6,393 bases of DNA. It comes from Crenothrix polyspora (GTDB lineage Bacteria; Pseudomonadota; Gammaproteobacteria; Methylococcales; Methylomonadaceae). The notes under the pieces were generated by a model, which saw nothing but the letters and a program-made list of their open reading frames with translations, did no database searches and was not told the origin of the DNA. Below are positions 5,305-6,393 of the stretch, piece by piece. Positions within the stretch are counted from its first letter, which is position 1; each line of letters begins with the position of its first letter. The position numbers were made by a program, and so were the translations under genes. The stretch is from positions 1 through 6,393 of the forward strand of contig CAMDOP010000187.1 of the NCBI GenBank assembly GCA_945903675.1, read 5' to 3'.

Positions 5305-6393
5305 ATGCCTTCTGTGAATGAATCTAATTCTTCTCTGAGCAAGTTTTTACAAAGCTCATGGGGCACTAATATCGCCTTGGGCGTTTCTATTACTTTAGTG
5401 ATAGGCGCTATACTTTTCACGTGGGTGTTGGTTGACAAACCAGATTATAAGATCTTAGTTTCCAATTACGCTGATCGGGATGGTGGCGAAGTTATTGCCG
5501 CATTACAAAAAATGAATGTTCCTTATCAGTTCGCTGAGAACGGCGCTGCCATACTTGTACCTGCCGATCGTGTGCATGATGTAAAGTTAAAATTGGCCAC
5601 CCAAGGCTTGCCTAAAACAGGTGGCATCGGTTTCGAACTGATGGAAAACCAAAAAATGGGTACCTCGCAATTTCTAGAACAGATTAATTTTCAACGAGCT
5701 CTTGAAGGTGAATTAGCTAGATCTATCAATTCCATAGCCTCTGTAGAAACTTCTAGAGTACATTTAGCGATACCAAAACCTTCTGTATTTGTTCGCGGCA
5801 TACAAACGCCTACCGCCTCTGTCATTTTATCGTTACATCCCAGTAGAAAATTAAATCAAATGCAGGTTAATGGTATTTTGCAACTTATCTCTAACAGTGT
5901 TCCAGAGCTACTTGCAGAAAACGTAACTATCATTGATCAAAACGGTAATTTACTAAGTAAAGTTGATAATCAATCTGCAGAAAGTATGATTGATCAAACG
6001 CAACTAAAGTATATCGATGAGCTACAAAAGGGTATCGTGCGGAGAATTGAATCAATTCTTATCCCTGTTTTAGGCCAAGAAAATATTCGAGCGGAAGCTA
6101 CGGTTGATGTTGATTTCTCTCATAGTGAACAAGCGGCAGAAATTTTCACGCCCAATAATACCCCTACAAACGTTGCTAAACGTAGCGAGCACTCGAAATC
6201 ATCGACTAACGAGGATAACAGTAAAGTCGGGGGAGTGCCTGGCGCAACGTCGAACCAACCCAGCCAACTCAATCAATTACCCATTCTTAATCAAACAACA
6301 CCAACAACTAGCAACGCGAACCCTTTAAATGACGAACATGAAACTACACCTAATTATGAAGTTGATAAAACAGTTAGTTTTATTAAAAATCCT
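5305..6393 (+). CDS. fliF: Flagellar MS-ring protein FliF (partial, 3' end missing)
   Basis: FliF forms the MS ring in the inner membrane, the platform for the rod, the export apparatus and the FliG rotor. The frame is open for 363 codons to the window edge; full-length FliF is usually about 550 residues, so the C-terminal third with the second membrane helix and FliG-binding tail is outside. Residues 23-43 (IALGVSITLVIGAILFTWVL) form the first transmembrane helix. The YscJ/FliF periplasmic ring domain follows (about 45-225), with FQRALEGELARSI (129-141) and SRVHLAIPKPSVFVR (150-164). The second FliF domain starts near 250 and contains GGVPGATSNQP (309-319) and NYEVDKTVSF (350-359). A polar Asn/Ser/Thr/Pro-rich linker surrounds these. 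An in-frame TAA at 5296-5298 fixes ATG 5305 as the first possible ATG. No Shine-Dalgarno is visible. It is divergent from fliE; fliG and others probably follow. Confidence 0.95.
   Translation, partial: MPSVNESNSSLSKFLQSSWGTNIALGVSITLVIGAILFTWVLVDKPDYKILVSNYADRDGGEVIAALQKMNVPYQFAENGAAILVPADRVHDVKLKLATQGLPKTGGIGFELMENQKMGTSQFLEQINFQRALEGELARSINSIASVETSRVHLAIPKPSVFVRGIQTPTASVILSLHPSRKLNQMQVNGILQLISNSVPELLAENVTIIDQNGNLLSKVDNQSAESMIDQTQLKYIDELQKGIVRRIESILIPVLGQENIRAEATVDVDFSHSEQAAEIFTPNNTPTNVAKRSEHSKSSTNEDNSKVGGVPGATSNQPSQLNQLPILNQTTPTTSNANPLNDEHETTPNYEVDKTVSFIKNP

Noticed and set aside
6104..6328. 74-codon plus-strand frame inside fliF
   Set aside because: It lies wholly within fliF in another frame over the low-complexity linker, where the fliF frame keeps conserved GGVPGATSNQP.
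1..6393. CRISPR array, insertion sequence, tRNA or defence system
   Set aside because: No regularly spaced repeats, transposase, tRNA fold or non-flagellar domain is visible; all coding capacity is explained by flagellar genes.

Overview
The window is one continuous block of flagellar genes from a bacterium, most likely a gammaproteobacterium. The order flagellin, flaG, fliD, fliS, fliT-like matches the polar-flagellum clusters of Pseudomonas, Vibrio and relatives. The FliE and FliF sequences carry the usual proteobacterial signature segments. Base composition is low to moderate in GC, with a very AT-rich spacer near the right end. I cannot name genus or species from the sequence.

Layout, left to right. 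Bases 1-149 are the last 48 codons of a flagellin gene. Bases 150-326 are non-coding and hold a perfect 12-bp stem-loop, followed by a longer nested inverted repeat just before flaG. A six-gene plus-strand operon follows: flaG (327-707), fliD (732-2744), fliS (2749-3186), a fliT-like chaperone gene (3186-3518), a fliK-type hook-length control gene (3520-4473) and a short gene for a free-standing FlhB C-terminal-like protein (4460-4744). The spacings are 24, 4, -1, 1 and -14 nt, so co-transcription and translational coupling are likely. fliE (4753-5097) lies on the minus strand and converges on the last of these genes across only 8 nt. A divergent AT-rich spacer (5098-5304) holds 9-bp tandem repeats, a perfect palindrome and possible promoter elements. 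fliF then starts at 5305 on the plus strand and runs off the right edge after 363 codons.

How the genes work together. FliF (MS ring) and FliE (rod/MS-ring junction) begin basal-body assembly. The FliK-like protein and the FlhB-like fragment belong to the switch that changes export specificity from rod/hook to filament substrates. FliS and the FliT-like protein are export chaperones, expected to bind flagellin and FliD respectively. FliD caps the growing filament built from flagellin, and FlaG is thought to influence filament length. No ordinary reading frame in the window points to a non-flagellar system. The unusual points are the divergent fliE/fliF pair, the export-switch pair inside the cap/chaperone operon, the missing NPTH site in the FlhB-like protein, and the structured or repeat-rich spacers. 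The window contains no stretch over 300 bases without a gene.
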